From the NCBI RefSeq assembly GCF_027257155.1, contig NZ_JAPWDU010000006.1, positions 372,001-436,000 of the forward strand: a stretch of 64,000 nucleotides of DNA, written 5' to 3'. Position numbers and translations under genes: made by a program. The notes beneath the pieces are model-generated. The model made no database searches, was not told the origin of the DNA, and was given only the letters and a program-made list of their open reading frames with translations. The DNA is from Cerasicoccus sp. TK19100. GTDB lineage: Bacteria; Verrucomicrobiota; Verrucomicrobiia; Opitutales; Cerasicoccaceae. Shown here piece after piece: positions 44,655 to 54,625 of the stretch (positions within the stretch are counted from its first letter, which is position 1; every line of letters begins with the position of its first letter).

Positions 44655-46260
44655 ATTCGCTGACCGCGCGCCAGCGGACGTCTTCGAAAGTCGTCGGGCT
44701 TTGATAAGAGCCGATGGCGAGCGAGCAGGTATCCGTGGTAGGCGACCATTCCCAGGGAAACACCACGTCCAGTCGGCGGCCTTCGATCAGCGTGCGGATG
44801 TATTCCTGACCATCGATGAACACGGTAACGGCTTCAGGTCGCACCTGCACGAGCAGCGTGTATTTCGTGCCGTTGTTGAGGGGGAAGATGAAGTTTGGCC
44901 CATTCCGCAGATCGACGCCGTTGAGGCTTTGCACGCCGGACAAATGATCGTCCCAGCCATCGACATCCACTGAGCCCACGCTGCCATTGGCGGCGAAGAA
45001 AAGCGCAATCGAATAGCGGCCCGACATCCGGGTAAACTCCAGCTCCACGTCGTAGGCGGCGGGCATGGACTGCCTCAGCGCCAGGATCGCGATGTCGCCA
45101 TTGCTCTCGGCATAGCCGTTGCCGAGTTGCCAATGTCCGGAAACCAGACGCTGGTCCGGGTTGTTGTTGTTGAGCAATGGCTGCCATGGTCCGACTTCAG
45201 GCGAGGCAGGCGCTGGCGCGGGTTCGATCGAGCGTGCTGGGGCTGATGCTTCGGGCGTGATTCGGGCGCTTGGTTGAGCCGGGGCAGCCTCGACGGTTGG
45301 CGCCTTCGGCTTCGACCAAATCGCAAACACCAAACCGCAGATCAGGGCAATCACTGCAAGGGCAATTAGACGACCGAACTTAATCGGTTGGCCCGACTTT
45401 GCCGTCAACGCCGTGGCAAATGCTTCAGCGGATTGCGGCCGCTGGGCTGGGTCGGGGCGGAGTGCAGCCATGATCAGCTGACTGGTCGCTTTGGGGATAT
45501 CCGGCCGCGCTTCATGGGGCGGCGCAAAACTGCCGCGTGGAACCTTGCCAGTCAGCAATTCGTAGCCGATGACGCCCAGAGAATAGAGATCGCTGCGCAG
45601 ATCGCAGTCCGCGTTATACAAGACCTCCGGCGCCATGTAGTCGACGGTGCCAACGGTGGAGCCGGTATGCGTCAGCCGCGTGGTCTGCTGGTCCATGGGC
45701 AGGGCCAGCCCGAAGTCCGTCACCTGCGCATGGCCATCCTGGGAAAGCAGCACGTTTTCCGGTTTGATGTCGCGATGGGCGACGCCGGCGGCATGCGCGG
45801 CGGAGAGGGCCTGGGCAATTTCCCGCAGCCATTGAATTCCGTTCTCGAGCGGGACGCCTTGCTTGTGCTGGTCGATCTGATCGCGCAGATTGCCGCCCGC
45901 AACATACGCCATGACGATGGTTGCCGAGTAGTCGCTGGTCCGCTCGAAGTGGTGAACCGTCACAATGTTGGGATGGCTCAACCGCGCCATGATCCGCGCC
46001 TCGCGCTCCAGGCGCTCCAGGATCGCCGGGTCGGCGTCCGCGTTGATCATGACTTGCTTGATCGCGACTTGTCGGTCGAGGCTTTGTTGGTTCGCCAGGA
46101 AAACCACGCCCATGCCGCCGCGCCCGATTTCGCGAATGATTTCATAGCCCGGTAACTCGGGCAACGTCGGCGCCGGCGCCGCGCCCTGGCCAATGAGCTT
46201 GGCGGGGTCCAGCCCGGCTAGGTGGGCGTGCGGCGATCGCTTGCGTTCGGGGTTACTCAT
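44653..46260 (-). CDS. Membrane-anchored Ser/Thr protein kinase with LamG-like sensor domain
   Basis: From the ATG at 46260 the product has 535 residues. The Hanks-type kinase domain (about 39-290) has IGRGGMGVV (45-53), Lys68 in VAIKQV, HRD164IKPEN and DFG (182-184). A single membrane helix (297-315) is followed by a Pro/Ala-rich linker and an extracytoplasmic domain (about 355-535) of the concanavalin-A/DUF1080-LamG type (GHWQLGNGYAESNGDIAIL). It lies 10 bp after the ECF sigma factor, a pairing known in Planctomycetes and Verrucomicrobia in which the kinase controls the sigma factor. The ligand is probably a polysaccharide, by inference. Confidence 0.9.
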   Translation of the reverse strand: MSNPERKRSPHAHLAGLDPAKLIGQGAAPAPTLPELPGYEIIREIGRGGMGVVFLANQQSLDRQVAIKQVMINADADPAILERLEREARIMARLSHPNIVTVHHFERTSDYSATIVMAYVAGGNLRDQIDQHKQGVPLENGIQWLREIAQALSAAHAAGVAHRDIKPENVLLSQDGHAQVTDFGLALPMDQQTTRLTHTGSTVGTVDYMAPEVLYNADCDLRSDLYSLGVIGYELLTGKVPRGSFAPPHEARPDIPKATSQLIMAALRPDPAQRPQSAEAFATALTAKSGQPIKFGRLIALAVIALICGLVFAIWSKPKAPTVEAAPAQPSARITPEASAPARSIEPAPAPASPEVGPWQPLLNNNNPDQRLVSGHWQLGNGYAESNGDIAILALRQSMPAAYDVELEFTRMSGRYSIALFFAANGSVGSVDVDGWDDHLSGVQSLNGVDLRNGPNFIFPLNNGTKYTLLVQVRPEAVTVFIDGQEYIRTLIEGRRLDVVFPWEWSPTTDTCSLAIGSYQSPTTFEDVRWRAVSE

Positions 46261-46270
46261 GCGGGGGAAG

Positions 46271-47002
46271 TTAGTGGAGGCTCCGCAGGACCTGGGCGAG
46301 GTATTCGATCTCCTCATCGGCGTCGAATCCTTCCGGCTGCCCGATGGTCACCTCGGCTCGCAGCAGTTCGCGGAATTTGGCGCGCATGCGGTGCACGGCA
46401 ATTTTAAAACTGCCCTCAGTCATCTTCAGCGGCTCGCCGGCCATGGCGTATTCTTCTGCGCTGCCTTCCTCGTTGAGAAAGCGCTTCATCGCCTCAAATT
46501 GATCACCCTTGCCGCGGTCGGCGTAGCTCAGCTCGAGTTTGGCGACCGCGTGGTTGAGCATCGTCAGCGCCCACTGGCGGTCGTAGAGGTGCTCGTCGCT
46601 TTCGCCTTCGATCTGCTGGTCCACATAGAAATTCTCCGCTTCCTCTCCGTCGAACGAAATGACTTTTCCGCCGCCCCGGCGCTCGGCGAGGTTTTTCTTC
46701 CGTTCGTCGTTGATGTGGCGATTGAGGATGGTCAGCAGGTAGGTGCGCAGCTTGCCGCGCTCGGCGTCGGCGTGATCGAGCAGCCGCTTTTCAATGACTT
46801 TTTGGAAAAAGCCCTGCACCATGTCTTCGGCGTCGGAGGCAGGCAAACCCTTGCGGCGGCACCACGCGTAAAGGGGAAACCAGTAGTCCTGGCAAAAGTC
46901 TTCCAGTGCCCGGCTGGCTTCCGGTCCTTCGCCACGCGCGCGCAGCACCATGCTCCAGCGCGTGGTGCGAAACTTCCGCATGTTGGCGTCGCTATCGGGC
47001 AT
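46271..47002 (-). CDS. ECF-type RNA polymerase sigma factor
   Basis: The 243-aa protein is a sigma-70 family member with region 2 (LEDFCQDYWFPLYAWCRRKG, DAEDMVQGFFQKVIEK), an extended middle segment, and region 4 (HAVAKLEL, MTEGSFKIAVHRMRAKFRELL). The extension between regions 2 and 4 and the linked kinase place it with kinase-associated ECF groups rather than anti-sigma-controlled ones. It diverges from the giant cytochrome gene at 47081 across 78 bp, so that gene is a candidate target. Confidence 0.88.
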   Translation of the reverse strand: MPDSDANMRKFRTTRWSMVLRARGEGPEASRALEDFCQDYWFPLYAWCRRKGLPASDAEDMVQGFFQKVIEKRLLDHADAERGKLRTYLLTILNRHINDERKKNLAERRGGGKVISFDGEEAENFYVDQQIEGESDEHLYDRQWALTMLNHAVAKLELSYADRGKGDQFEAMKRFLNEEGSAEEYAMAGEPLKMTEGSFKIAVHRMRAKFRELLRAEVTIGQPEGFDADEEIEYLAQVLRSLH

Positions 47003-47080
47003 TTAAGCGTCTCAAATTAAAAATCGCATTTTCTGTACGTTTTTTCGTAACCGGGCTTCAGGAAATTCCAATATAGATAT

Positions 47081-50000
47081 GTGAAGAAACTCAGAACTGC
47101 TCTTAATTTTACATCTTTTACATTTTCGCTACTCATCGCCGCTACGGTGGGAGCGCAGGTTCCAGATGTCACGCCAGCCTTTCCGACGAACATCACGGGC
47201 ACGCCGGGCACGCTCCTGTACCGCCAGATCGGGCTCAACCGTGTCACGAATATTGCGTATCACAATGGCTTCATCTATACGCATGAAGTTGGCGGTGGCA
47301 ACCCTCGTCGCTGGTTGTTTACAGACATTAACGATCCTTCGACATTTACGATTCAGCAAACCGGCGCGGGCGTGGGGCCTTTCGCAGACCACGGCACGCA
47401 TGGCCATTTTAAGGTCGGCGACTGGCTCGGCGGGCAGTTCGGCATGGAGATTCGCCGCCAGAGTGACGGCGTGAACGTCCTGCAATCGATGCCTGGTTTC
47501 GTCTACCTGGACAACACCGTCCTGCAGCCAGGCGACGGCATTTCGCGCATGTATTATCCGTGGGGCACGCCGTTTAACTGGATTCAATACGAGGCCTCGG
47601 TCGGCAATGGTTTTCTTTACCGCAATACGGATAAACTGATCGAATGGCCGGCGCTGGCGCAGCATGGCGTCGCGGGAAACTCGATCCTGCTGGGCAACCT
47701 GCTGCTCATCACCTCGGACGAGTCCGATATGGGCATCCTGGCCTACGATATTTCGCCGGTCTTCGAAACGCCGGCGCAGCCGCCGGTGCTGCTCGATAAG
47801 TTGTCCGGCGCCCTCGGTTCTTATATTGTCTCCCCCTGGGAGCACTACCTGGTGCTCGGACGTCGTTCGGGGCTGGTGGACATCGTCGACTTCAGTGACC
47901 CGACCAATCTTCAGCACGTGACGACCATCGACTGTTCCGGCGATCCGTCGCAGGATCTGAACAACGGCCTCGGCTACATTCAGTGTCAGGACAACTACGT
48001 GTTTCTCGACCGACATAAGATCGACATGGACACCTTTACGCCGGTCCTGGAGTTCGATGAAGTCGGCAATGACCGCCCGGCTGGCAGCATTGGCGGGCAG
48101 CTCGACACCAGCCAGCGCATGCTGCCGGTGGGTAACCTGCTCATTACCGGCGGCTACAGCGTCAGCGGCGCCGACGGTGTGGGCGTGTGGATTCACGACT
48201 CAGCGCCGGACACGAATCCGCCCTACGTGGGCTACCATGTGCCGCGCCCGGGGCAGACAAATTTCCCGCTCGGCGCGCCGATTAGTCTGCTGATTCACGA
48301 GACGCTGGAGTCCTACACGATCGTCAATGGCGAGTCGGTGATCCTGCGCCCGCTGGGCGGCGAACCGGTCGACGCTATTGTCAGCTTTTCTTACGACGAC
48401 GTGCTCACCATCACGCCCGACGAATACCTGCTGCCCGACACGACCTACGAAGTGGAAATCGTTGCGGGCGGCATTAAGGACGTTTCGGGCAACGGCATCC
48501 TGCCGTACACCTTTACCTTTTCAACGGGCCTGGGGGTCGCGGGCGGCAACGCATCACCCGTCATCGCGAACTTCGACGCCTCGCCTTCGCCCGCGATACC
48601 TGGCAGCGAAGTAACGCTCACCGCGACGGCAACGGACGCCGATCTGGACGACATCGAATACCGCTTCGTGTTCGGCGATGGCGGCGCTGTGCGCGATTGG
48701 GATCCGTCACCCAGCGCCAGCCATGTCTATGCGGACGCCGGTCATTACGGCGTCAAGGTGCAGGTGCGCGACGTGCGCACCGGCACGCCACTGTCGACTG
48801 TTTCCGAAACCGGCACCGTGACGATTGCGCCAAACGCGCCCGCGACGATGCCGACGCACTCATCGCCCATTGCGCTGGATGATGTGTTCCACCAACTGTG
48901 GGTCGTGAACCCGGACAATAATTCGGTCAGCATTATTGATCCGGATGCGCGCACGCTCACGGAAGAGATCAATTTAAACACGCTGCTCGGTTTGGGCGGC
49001 AGCATCGATCCGCGCAATGTGGCAATCGATGGCGCCGGCAATGCATGGGTGACCTGCCGCGACGCCAATTGCGTGGTGGTGCTTGATTCCACTGGCGCAC
49101 CGGTTGACGAAATCTTCTACGACTACGGTTACACGCCCATGGGGGTCGCGATCACGCCCGATGGCGCCACCGCATTTGTCACGCTGGAAGGCTCCGGCGA
49201 ACTGCGCCGCTACGATGCCGCGACGCGCGCCGAAACCGGCAGCCTCGTCCTCGGCCCAATGCCGCGGGCAATGGCGATTACCGCGGATGGCGCGAGCGTG
49301 TTCGTGACGCGCTTTATCTCCGAGGAAAGCCACGGCGAAATCTGGGAAGTGGACGCCGCTGCCATGACGCTTGCCGATACGATCAACTTGCACCGCGACC
49401 GCACGCCGGATGGCGCATCGGGCGGACGCGGCGTGCCGAACTACCTCAGCAGCATCAGGATCTCGCCCTTGGGCGACTACGCCTACTACACCGCGGTGAA
49501 GGCGAACACTCAGCGCGGTCTTTATTTCGACCAAGGCGCCAATACCAACAACCCGCTCGACGCCGACAACACGGTGCGTTCCATCGTGGGCCGCATTAAT
49601 CTGTCGAACAACAGCGAACCGTTCATCAGCACAGCGGAAAACTACCGTGTCGACATCGACAACAGCGACTCGCCAACGAGCATTATTTTCTCTCCGCGCG
49701 GCGACTACTTTTTCGTCGCGTTGCAGGGCAACAATCACTTCGCGGTGTTCGACGATTTGCTGGTGCGCGAGTTCCCCCGCGCGCCGACCTCGAAAACTTC
49801 GAAGGGCCGCTTCGCCACCGGTCTCGCGCCGCAGGGCCTGGTGTTCGATCCAGTGACGAGCCGAATCTTCAGCACGGACTTCATGGGCCGCACGGTGACG
49901 TCGCATGACTTGGAAGATTTCCTCAGCTTTGGCTCGCGCGCCACCAATCGCGTGGCAATTCCGAAGATTGCCAGCGAGGCGCTGGCGCCGGATGTCCTGC

Positions 50001-52894
50001 TCGGCAAGCAGCTCTTTTACAATGCGGCGGATGGGAGCGGCTTGACCTCGCTGCCCGACATGAGTCTGGAAGGTTACATCTCCTGCGCGAGTTGCCACGT
50101 GGACGGCTCGCATGACGGGCGCACCTGGGACTTTACGCAGCGCGGCGAAGGCCTGCGCAACACCACTGACTTACGCGGTCGTTTGGGCATGGGCCACGGC
50201 AATGTTCACTGGACAGGCAACTTCGACGAGATCCAGGATTTCATCCTCGATATCGTCAATGAGTTTGGCGGCGGCGAAGGCTTGCTGCCGGAGGGCGAGT
50301 CGCCGTATCCATCGCTGGGCGCGTCCAATGCCGGGCGCACCGCCGAGCTCGACGCGCTCGCGGCTTACGTGAGTTCGCTGGGCAATGAAACCTTGCCGCG
50401 CAGCCCGTATCGCAACCCCTATGGCACGCTGCGCTCAGCGGCGCTGCGCGGGCAGCAAGTATTCAACGACTTGAATTGCGTGAGCTGCCACACCGGCGCC
50501 GACCGCACCGATAGCACGGTGGGCGTGGCGAACTTGCACGATGTCGGCACGCTGCGCACGAGCTCGGGCCAACGTCTCGGCGGCGCCTTGACCGGCATCG
50601 ATACGCCGACGTTGAACGGGCTGTGGACCACGGCGCCTTACTTCCACGATGGCTCCGCGCACACGCTCGATGAAGTGTTCCGCGTGGCGGGTGGCGACAT
50701 CTACCAGGCCGAAAACGGAACGCGCAGTGGCGGCGCCTACCTGCCGGGCGGCCCGCGCATCAATGAAGACAGCTCCATCCATGGGCAGATGGTTTACATC
50801 AGTAATGGCCAAAGCGTGACCTTTGAGAATGTCGACGGTGGCGCCGGCGGATTGGGTGATTTGGAGCTACGCTGGATGATTTCGTTTTATGGATCGCCGG
50901 GCACGGTCACGGCCACGGTGAACGGCGTGGCTTACAACGCCACCGCCCAGCGGCCATTGGGTTTTGAGTCGTCGATGAACCACTGGTTCCGCCTGCGTAT
51001 GGAAGATGTGATGCTGACTGCTGGCGCCTCGAACACGATTGTCGTGACCTGCACTGGCAATGAAAACGGCTTTGACGACATGACCGTCAGCACGGCTGAT
51101 GACCGCGCCGCCGCGACTCACCGCAGCGCGCTCGCACTGGACGAGGAAGACTACGAAGCGCTGGTCCAGTTCCTCTTGCAGATCGACGGCAGCGGGAACG
51201 TCCAGCCGGCGAATCCGACGGCAGTTATCACGAGTGTGCAGGGCAATCAGTCGATGTTGCCTTACGCGGAGTTCGATATCGTATTTTCCGAACCGGTGAC
51301 GGGCTTCGATTACGAAGACCTGCTCATCACCGACAACGCGGCGTCGACCATGGCCGGCTTTTACGCAATCGAAGAGGGCGTGCATTATCGCTTGCGCTTG
51401 TCGGGCTTTACGCAGGACGGGACGATCACCGTCGAGCTGCCGGCCGGCAGCGCACACGCCGAAGACGACAGTCTGCCGAACCTGGTGGCCGAGCTGGATC
51501 AACTGGTGCATGTGATGGCGGACGACATCGCGCTGCTGTCCGATGAGTTTGACGACCCGACGAGCATCGCGAACTGGCAGCGTAATTACATCGTCGAAGG
51601 CTGGGGCGAGGGCGCCAATAAACTCGAAACGTGGGACGTCGATGTTTCGCGCGATGGCCACATGCGCGTCATGCCTTACACCAGTGTTTGGTTTCAGAAT
51701 TGGACGGGCGCTTATGCCTTTAAGGAAATCACCGGCGACTTCGTGGTAACGATGCGCTTGGAGGTCAACCGCCGCAACGGGCTCGCGGGGCGGCCAACGT
51801 CCAATTATAGCTTGGCGGGGATCATGGTGCGGACGCCTCGTGGCATCAGCAGCGCGGCGCCCACGCCGGACCCGGGCCCGAACGTTGTGCTCCCATGGCC
51901 TGCGCCGGGTGAAGGGCAGCCGAATCACTACACAACCGATTGGAATCGCGGCACGGAAAATTACATTTTCCTGTCCTGGGGCCATACCTCGCCAACGTTT
52001 GCGCCCGACGCGAGCCGCTGGTCCTGCGAAGTGAAGACCACCATCGACAGCGGCTCCACGCTCTATGGCTCGCAAAACGGCGTGCCCGTGGGCCACAACG
52101 AGGCGACCCTGCAAATCATCCGTCGCGGTTCGACCTTCCTGCTGCTGCGCCGTCATGGCGACGGCCCGTGGATCATCGAAAATCGTTTTGTCCGCAACGA
52201 CATGCCGGAAACTCTCCAAGTCGGCCTGACCACCTACACCGACTGGGCAACCGCGAACACGCTGGAGGAATATCATCACAATCGCACGGTCATCACCGGC
52301 GGCAACCCCGACGTCGTGGCCGATGTGGATTACTTCCGCGTGCATCGTCCGAACCCGGCCATCACCGAAGAAATGCTGGCGGCGGTGACCACGACCGGTC
52401 AGTGGGGCAACCTCAGCTCGCTGACGCCAACCGCGCTCAACGGCCTGCTCGGCAGCAACTCCGACTATCCGGCGGATGGCGAAAGCTACGCGGTTTGGTT
52501 GGCGCGGCAGTTCACGCCGGAGCAATTGGCCGACCCGGAGGTCTTTCCGACACCACTCGAACACAGCGCAACGGAAGTGCCCGGCTTGCTGGGCTACCTG
52601 ACGACTGGTGAGATGATCGACCGCCCGCTCGCGCCCTTGACCCTGAGCCTCGTGGGCGGTGTGCCGCAGATTGAGTTGCATCGCAACGCCATGGCCCGCG
52701 GCTACCGCTGGACCGTCGAGGCCAGCGACGACTTCACGATGTGGGAAACCCTCGCCGAGTCGATCAACGGCGCGGCACCCACCGGCCCTGGCTTCGTCAG
52801 CGAAGACCCCGGCGCGATCCGCATGGTCTACCTCGAAGACTCAACCGACTGGACCTCGCCACGCTTCTACCGACTGAATGTGGAGCCGGAGTAG
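47081..52894 (+). CDS. Giant exported multidomain dihaem cytochrome c / beta-propeller protein
   Basis: The 1937-aa precursor has a signal peptide (cleavage near VGAQ). It has a first beta-propeller-like region (about 40-360), an Ig-like Big_5 domain (about 380-485), a PKD domain (about 490-595, FVFGDGGA...HVYADAGHYG), and a YVTN-type beta-propeller (about 600-960). Next is a di-haem cytochrome c peroxidase/MauG-like module with haem motifs C1002-A-S-C-H1006 and C1133-V-S-C-H1137. CBM- and Ig-like domains follow (about 1210-1480), then a DUF1349/LamG-like domain and a C-terminal immunoglobulin-like region. It probably acts in extracellular redox or polymer oxidation. The divergent sigma-kinase pair may control it. 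Confidence 0.85.
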   Translation: MKKLRTALNFTSFTFSLLIAATVGAQVPDVTPAFPTNITGTPGTLLYRQIGLNRVTNIAYHNGFIYTHEVGGGNPRRWLFTDINDPSTFTIQQTGAGVGPFADHGTHGHFKVGDWLGGQFGMEIRRQSDGVNVLQSMPGFVYLDNTVLQPGDGISRMYYPWGTPFNWIQYEASVGNGFLYRNTDKLIEWPALAQHGVAGNSILLGNLLLITSDESDMGILAYDISPVFETPAQPPVLLDKLSGALGSYIVSPWEHYLVLGRRSGLVDIVDFSDPTNLQHVTTIDCSGDPSQDLNNGLGYIQCQDNYVFLDRHKIDMDTFTPVLEFDEVGNDRPAGSIGGQLDTSQRMLPVGNLLITGGYSVSGADGVGVWIHDSAPDTNPPYVGYHVPRPGQTNFPLGAPISLLIHETLESYTIVNGESVILRPLGGEPVDAIVSFSYDDVLTITPDEYLLPDTTYEVEIVAGGIKDVSGNGILPYTFTFSTGLGVAGGNASPVIANFDASPSPAIPGSEVTLTATATDADLDDIEYRFVFGDGGAVRDWDPSPSASHVYADAGHYGVKVQVRDVRTGTPLSTVSETGTVTIAPNAPATMPTHSSPIALDDVFHQLWVVNPDNNSVSIIDPDARTLTEEINLNTLLGLGGSIDPRNVAIDGAGNAWVTCRDANCVVVLDSTGAPVDEIFYDYGYTPMGVAITPDGATAFVTLEGSGELRRYDAATRAETGSLVLGPMPRAMAITADGASVFVTRFISEESHGEIWEVDAAAMTLADTINLHRDRTPDGASGGRGVPNYLSSIRISPLGDYAYYTAVKANTQRGLYFDQGANTNNPLDADNTVRSIVGRINLSNNSEPFISTAENYRVDIDNSDSPTSIIFSPRGDYFFVALQGNNHFAVFDDLLVREFPRAPTSKTSKGRFATGLAPQGLVFDPVTSRIFSTDFMGRTVTSHDLEDFLSFGSRATNRVAIPKIASEALAPDVLLGKQLFYNAADGSGLTSLPDMSLEGYISCASCHVDGSHDGRTWDFTQRGEGLRNTTDLRGRLGMGHGNVHWTGNFDEIQDFILDIVNEFGGGEGLLPEGESPYPSLGASNAGRTAELDALAAYVSSLGNETLPRSPYRNPYGTLRSAALRGQQVFNDLNCVSCHTGADRTDSTVGVANLHDVGTLRTSSGQRLGGALTGIDTPTLNGLWTTAPYFHDGSAHTLDEVFRVAGGDIYQAENGTRSGGAYLPGGPRINEDSSIHGQMVYISNGQSVTFENVDGGAGGLGDLELRWMISFYGSPGTVTATVNGVAYNATAQRPLGFESSMNHWFRLRMEDVMLTAGASNTIVVTCTGNENGFDDMTVSTADDRAAATHRSALALDEEDYEALVQFLLQIDGSGNVQPANPTAVITSVQGNQSMLPYAEFDIVFSEPVTGFDYEDLLITDNAASTMAGFYAIEEGVHYRLRLSGFTQDGTITVELPAGSAHAEDDSLPNLVAELDQLVHVMADDIALLSDEFDDPTSIANWQRNYIVEGWGEGANKLETWDVDVSRDGHMRVMPYTSVWFQNWTGAYAFKEITGDFVVTMRLEVNRRNGLAGRPTSNYSLAGIMVRTPRGISSAAPTPDPGPNVVLPWPAPGEGQPNHYTTDWNRGTENYIFLSWGHTSPTFAPDASRWSCEVKTTIDSGSTLYGSQNGVPVGHNEATLQIIRRGSTFLLLRRHGDGPWIIENRFVRNDMPETLQVGLTTYTDWATANTLEEYHHNRTVITGGNPDVVADVDYFRVHRPNPAITEEMLAAVTTTGQWGNLSSLTPTALNGLLGSNSDYPADGESYAVWLARQFTPEQLADPEVFPTPLEHSATEVPGLLGYLTTGEMIDRPLAPLTLSLVGGVPQIELHRNAMARGYRWTVEASDDFTMWETLAESINGAAPTGPGFVSEDPGAIRMVYLEDSTDWTSPRFYRLNVEPE

Positions 52895-52919
52895 TTGGCA
52901 AACACTTCCTAGATGGAAG

Positions 52920-53417
52920 CTAATTATCGGGATTTGCCTGTAACGCGGCGAACGCTTTGATCGGGAACGCATTCTTCTGCGTGCATTGCGGGATTTCGTT
53001 CAGCTTCGCCGCCAAGTCGAAAGGAGTGAGATCTTCCCGTGATAAGTTCCATTTCGCATTTCGAACCAGATCCACCATGATACCGCTTAGCTGGCGATTG
53101 CCCACTTTTGAGAAATGAACCGGGCTTAAATTGGGCACCATCAAAGACTCGAATACGAACTCAAATCCATTCTCGTACAGGCAATCTCGGATCGCTTCAT
53201 TGGCTTGCTTGATAAACGCGTCATCATCGTTCACGCCCTTGCCGTAGAATGCCGCTGAAAGCATGCTCTTAGTATGCGTGAGCAGAATGTAGCCCGTTCG
53301 ATTGGAGGTAAAGTAGTCCGCCGCCCAATCGCAAAAGTGGTTGGGGTTCGGTTCCAGTGTGCTCTCTGGCTTTTCATAAATTTTCTTCGCCAGTTTATGA
53401 GTGAGTCGATAGATCAT
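52920..53417 (-). CDS. Hypothetical DUF6933-like protein
   Basis: From the ATG at 53417 the 165-aa product starts MIYRLTHKLAKKIYEKPEST, has NHFCDWAADYFTSNRTGYIL and LLTHTKSMLSAAFYGKGVND, and ends in a helix-rich stretch. The layout (start, then a sentence-long tract reading lTNtks-l-v) is like proteins I recall as DUF6933, with no known function. The upstream extension from 53570 overlaps the wHTH gene and is not used. It is the last gene of a three-gene minus-strand cassette, 20 bp after the wHTH gene. Confidence 0.65.
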   Translation of the reverse strand: MIYRLTHKLAKKIYEKPESTLEPNPNHFCDWAADYFTSNRTGYILLTHTKSMLSAAFYGKGVNDDDAFIKQANEAIRDCLYENGFEFVFESLMVPNLSPVHFSKVGNRQLSGIMVDLVRNAKWNLSREDLTPFDLAAKLNEIPQCTQKNAFPIKAFAALQANPDN

Positions 53418-53436
53418 GCGCTGGTATTGAAATGTA

Positions 53437-54201
53437 TTAGTCGAGATCGGGGATCGCCTCTCGATCAACCAGTAGTTGAATCGAGCGCGCTTGACCCGGT
53501 GTGCGCTTGAGGTATCCGCCGGTTTCCAGCCGTTGCAGCATTTCACGGACGGTAGGCGCGGTGACTTCAAAATAGTCCTGCAAGTCTTTCTCGGCGGGAG
53601 CCTTGCGCTGGACCTTTATGTAATAATAAATGAAGGCGAGGTATTGGCCGTGCTTGTCGGTCAAAATAGCTTGTTGCGATGTAGCGGGTTTCTTCTTCGC
53701 CTTCGGCGCTTGCTTGGCGTCGTCCAAGCTCCAGATGAGCGCGCCGGATTTTTTTGCTTTTTGATAATCGGCGCGGAATGATTTGCTGTAGTTTTTGCCG
53801 AGGAGCACGGAGGTTGGCCTGAGCAGGCCATCGCATATCATGTGCCCGGCAAATGGGATCAAACACGTCTCCACCAGACTGTCGTATGCCAGCATTTCCT
53901 CCAGAGGAGTCGTCAGGGACTGAGCCGCATAGCATTGGCCTGATTCCATGTGGAGAAACGCGTCATGGTCGCGATAGGTTTTCAAATAGCAAAACTGTCC
54001 CCGCACGGCTTTTATGATAGCCGCCACCATCTCGTCGTCTTCGAATGCCGCCAATTCCGCTTGATTGAGCGTTGGCAACTGGGCGTGCATCTCATCTCGC
54101 GCGTCGACCCATTCCTCTAATGAGGCAGGGTTCTCGCTAAATTCTGATAGGAGGGCTTTGTAGCGGGTCAGGAATTCTACGGCAATCTCGGGTGAGATCA
54201 T
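53437..54201 (-). CDS. Hypothetical protein with C-terminal LexA-type winged helix
   Basis: The 254-aa protein has an unrecognised N-terminal half (helical, with SLVETCLIPFAGHMICDGLL). Its C-terminal region (about 182-254) resembles the LexA DNA-binding winged helix: HGQYLAFIYYYIKVQRKAPA, then EKDLQDYFEVTAPTVREMLQ and RLETGGYLKRTPGQARSIQL. It may be a regulator in which the N-terminal half senses a signal. It is 5 bp after the 109-aa gene stop and 20 bp before the DUF6933-like gene. Confidence 0.7.
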   Translation of the reverse strand: MISPEIAVEFLTRYKALLSEFSENPASLEEWVDARDEMHAQLPTLNQAELAAFEDDEMVAAIIKAVRGQFCYLKTYRDHDAFLHMESGQCYAAQSLTTPLEEMLAYDSLVETCLIPFAGHMICDGLLRPTSVLLGKNYSKSFRADYQKAKKSGALIWSLDDAKQAPKAKKKPATSQQAILTDKHGQYLAFIYYYIKVQRKAPAEKDLQDYFEVTAPTVREMLQRLETGGYLKRTPGQARSIQLLVDREAIPDLD

Positions 54202-54206
54202 CAGTT

Positions 54207-54536
54207 TTAGCTAAATTGGTGAATGATGCGCTTGAGGTAATTCACGAGACCTTCGCTGAAGCCGTCCAGGTCTTCCTCGGTGAGCATGCCGAGGGTGCAC
54301 ATGCCAATGAGGTTCTCAGTCATGCAGGAACGCGAACGTTGGCCGAGCGCGTTCTCCAGTTTTTTCGCCTCACGCTCCATGGACTCAACCGTGCTCCAGA
54401 AGCACTCGGTCGGGCTTTTTGCCGCCTCCGTTAGCTGGCGGGCGAATTCGGCATTACGCTTGGCTAGGTATCGATCACGCAGCGGGTCGACGATGGCGCA
54501 GTAGTGTTTCCAATCAGATTCTTTGGGCTTGGGCAT
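54207..54536 (-). CDS. Hypothetical 109-aa protein
   Basis: I do not recognise it. The soluble, highly charged, largely helical protein starts MPKPKESDWKHYCAIVDPLR and ends SEGLVNYLKRIIHQFS. It has no membrane segment or metal motif. It is the first gene of the three-gene minus-strand cassette; the wHTH gene follows 5 bp later. Upstream lie the MITE-like element and array B. Confidence 0.6.
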   Translation of the reverse strand: MPKPKESDWKHYCAIVDPLRDRYLAKRNAEFARQLTEAAKSPTECFWSTVESMEREAKKLENALGQRSRSCMTENLIGMCTLGMLTEEDLDGFSEGLVNYLKRIIHQFS

Positions 54537-54625
54537 GGCTAATTAGAGTGGGTGAAGATCGCTTCAACTTTTCTGCCATTCAAAGTAAGGGTGCTGCAAG
54601 GTTCAAGATGGTTCCGTAAACTACT

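Noticed and set aside
50867-52681. 604-codon minus-strand frame antisense to the giant cytochrome gene
   Set aside because: Arg/His/Val-rich shadow sequence without domains.
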